A stretch of DNA of 7,105 nucleotides from JAFGPF01 sp964409485 (GTDB lineage Bacteria; Chloroflexota; Dehalococcoidia; Dehalococcoidales; RBG-16-60-22): positions 1 to 7,105 of the forward strand of contig CAYPDM010000076.1 in the NCBI GenBank assembly GCA_964409485.1, read 5' to 3'. The notes beneath the pieces are model-generated. The model was not told the DNA's origin and did no database searches. It saw only the letters and a program-made list of their open reading frames with translations. The position numbers were made by a program, and so were the translations under genes. Shown in pieces: positions 5,502-7,105 of this stretch (its first letter is position 1; each line of letters begins with the position of its first letter).

Positions 5502-7103
5502 ATGGAATCGAAAATTAACCTGGAAGAATTTGCCCGGACTGCTGAAAAAATCTGGGAGAAAGCCAGGGCCGAAGGCCGGCTGCTGGACAATCCCTCCGAT
5601 GCCGAGTTGAGAACGCTGGTTGAAAAGCAGCAGGGCACCGTCAAGACGATTTACGATAACTTCGTTGCCGAGAGTGAGCCTACCTCGCGGGCGCAGGCTT
5701 TCACCAAAAACAGCGTCGACGACCCCTTTGGCGACGATGAGATGAGGCTGCTGGCCCACTGCGAGGAATCCCTGGCCGGGGAGAAGCTGATATCCGTCGA
5801 CCGCATTGTGGGCAACCTGAACAGCAGTACCGTGGTCAGGCTGATTATACCGGAGAAGTTCGCTCATGTCGCTTACGGCGGTAAAAACCTGTTCGCCCCG
5901 GTGAAAAAACCCGTTGCGAAGCCGGACTATCAGCTGGTCTTTTTCGGCGACGAAAACTGGGAGGCCAACCGGACGAAGCCCCTCCCCCAGAAGGACATCA
6001 CCATCAGGCTGGCTTTCCTGGATGACGGCCGTGCCGTCAAGATTGTGCGGAACAGCAACTACATCGGCGAATATAAGAAGGGCGTTTTCGCCTGCGAGGA
6101 CTGGGCGGCCAAGACGAAGAAGGGCGGCCTTTTCCTCCATGCCGGCTGCCGCGAGGACTTTCTCCAGACGACCCACGGCGCTTACCGTCCGGTGCGGACG
6201 CTGCTTATCGCTTTGAGCGCCAACGGCAAGACCACCACCACCTGCCAGATTCTCGCCCGGAAGGGCATGGAGAGGTCGTGGCTGATTCAGGACGACGGCG
6301 GCACCCTCATGCCGGACGGCTCGTTTTACGGCTTCGAGCAGGGCGGCGTGTTCGTTAAGACGGAGGGCGTTAATCCGGCGGAGCAGGTCGAGATATTCTA
6401 CGGCCTGCTGAAGTCCGAGACCGTCCTGGAGAATGTCTACGTCACCGACGAAGGCGATTTCGACTTTGAGAACTTCGAGCGTACGTCCAACGGGCGCGCG
6501 GTGGTGATGCGTAAGGACTTTATGCACGCCAGCTCCCACATCGACGTCGAGAGAGTCGATAACGTTGTCATCATCACCCGGGGTTCCATTATTCCGGCCA
6601 TATCGAAGCTCAATCTGGAGCAGGCTACCGCTTTGATGGTGCTGGGGCAGGCCATGGAGTCGTCCGCGGGCGACCCCACCCGGGCGGGCAAAATAAGGAC
6701 GGAATTTTTCTACGACCCGTTTATCGCCGGCGACCGCGCCGCCCACGCCAACCGCTTTTACGATATCCTCTCCAACCACTCCCACGTCAACTACTACCTG
6801 ATGAACACGGGTTCGGTAGGGGAAGGCTATCACTTTAAAGATATCAACGTGGGCCACACCATGAGCATACTGGATTCCCTCCTGCGCGGCGGACTCGAAG
6901 ACTGGGTGGATTCCCCCACCGGCTTTAAAGTGCCCACGTCCATCCGCGCCGTCGACGATATCATGGTGCACCCGGAACGACTCTACACGCGCAGCGAGTT
7001 CGAGGAGAAGCAGCAGGAACTCCACAAGCTCCGCTACGATGCGGTAGAGAAGTTCGGCAGCGGCCTCAACCCCAAAGTCAGCGAGGTGTTTGACAAGATT
7101 TAG
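5502..7103 (+). CDS. pckA: Phosphoenolpyruvate carboxykinase (ATP-type family), divergent
   Basis: ATP-dependent PEP carboxykinase interconverts oxaloacetate + ATP with PEP + CO2 + ADP in the cytosol, for gluconeogenesis or anaplerosis. The 533-residue length fits the family (about 540). Family landmarks align with E. coli PckA: metal-binding Lys193 in YKKG, His213 in LFLHAG and Asp265 in QDDGG; the P-loop Lys243-Thr244; Arg332 in SNGRAV; and the late NTG motif at 436-438. The N-terminal domain also aligns (VVRLIIPEKFAHVAYGGKNLF, around residue 111). Three things are unusual. The P-loop reads ALSANGKTTTT instead of the canonical GLSGTGKTT. There are about six extra residues between the P-loop Lys and the Asp pair. 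The GRSPKDK substrate motif is not recognisable, although Arg63 (TSRAQAFTK) may replace it. The start ATG has GAGG six bases upstream and is followed by a sensible N-terminus. The fold assignment is strong; nucleotide and substrate specificity are inferred. Confidence 0.85.
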   Translation: MESKINLEEFARTAEKIWEKARAEGRLLDNPSDAELRTLVEKQQGTVKTIYDNFVAESEPTSRAQAFTKNSVDDPFGDDEMRLLAHCEESLAGEKLISVDRIVGNLNSSTVVRLIIPEKFAHVAYGGKNLFAPVKKPVAKPDYQLVFFGDENWEANRTKPLPQKDITIRLAFLDDGRAVKIVRNSNYIGEYKKGVFACEDWAAKTKKGGLFLHAGCREDFLQTTHGAYRPVRTLLIALSANGKTTTTCQILARKGMERSWLIQDDGGTLMPDGSFYGFEQGGVFVKTEGVNPAEQVEIFYGLLKSETVLENVYVTDEGDFDFENFERTSNGRAVVMRKDFMHASSHIDVERVDNVVIITRGSIIPAISKLNLEQATALMVLGQAMESSAGDPTRAGKIRTEFFYDPFIAGDRAAHANRFYDILSNHSHVNYYLMNTGSVGEGYHFKDINVGHTMSILDSLLRGGLEDWVDSPTGFKVPTSIRAVDDIMVHPERLYTRSEFEEKQQELHKLRYDAVEKFGSGLNPKVSEVFDKI

Positions 7104-7105
7104 GG

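Noticed and set aside
5487..7025. A 512-codon open frame on the minus strand opposite pckA
   Set aside because: It is fully antisense to a well-supported PEP carboxykinase gene. Its composition (rich in Val, Gly, His and Arg) is that of a shadow of GC-rich codons, with no recognisable domain.

Overview
This 7.1 kb window is ordinary, dense bacterial chromosome. It holds six protein genes that I can support, no RNA genes, no mobile elements and no CRISPR array. Base composition looks moderately GC-rich and even across the genes. The gene content and the style of the proteins (a short RecJ, a FabF, an MtaB-type tRNA methylthiotransferase, a small DUF5808-like protein and a divergent PEP carboxykinase) suggest an anaerobic bacterium. 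My best guess is a Chloroflexota/Dehalococcoidia-type lineage, held with low to moderate confidence because no marker gene here settles it.

Layout. Positions 1-2925 carry two minus-strand genes, fabF (beta-ketoacyl-ACP synthase II) followed by recJ (single-strand-specific 5'-3' exonuclease). They are separated by one base and probably translationally coupled; recJ runs off the left edge almost at its stop codon. A 174-bp divergent promoter region separates fabF from mtaB, on the plus strand at 3100-4368. This enzyme methylthiolates t6A37 in ANN-decoding tRNAs. mtaB converges, with a 12-bp gap, on a two-gene minus-strand operon: a GNAT acetyltransferase (4750-5235) followed by a small DUF5808-like protein (4381-4737). 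A 266-bp intergenic region, with promoters pointing both ways, leads into a complete plus-strand PEP carboxykinase-family gene (5502-7103).

The genes do not form one pathway. They cover fatty-acid elongation, DNA repair and recombination, tRNA modification, an uncharacterised acetyltransferase pair, and the PEP/oxaloacetate node of central metabolism.

The points of most interest are start codons and gene control. The full-length fabF reading frame has no ATG, GTG or TTG at its proper beginning; a perfect Shine-Dalgarno sequence points to an ATT. The first ATG of mtaB lies inside the -10 box of a near-consensus promoter, so the real start is 13 codons later. The PEP carboxykinase has a non-canonical P-loop, and its leader contains a hairpin that places a ribosome-binding site in its loop, upstream of a 14-codon ORF. 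I found no convincing novel defence, mobile or other multi-gene system.
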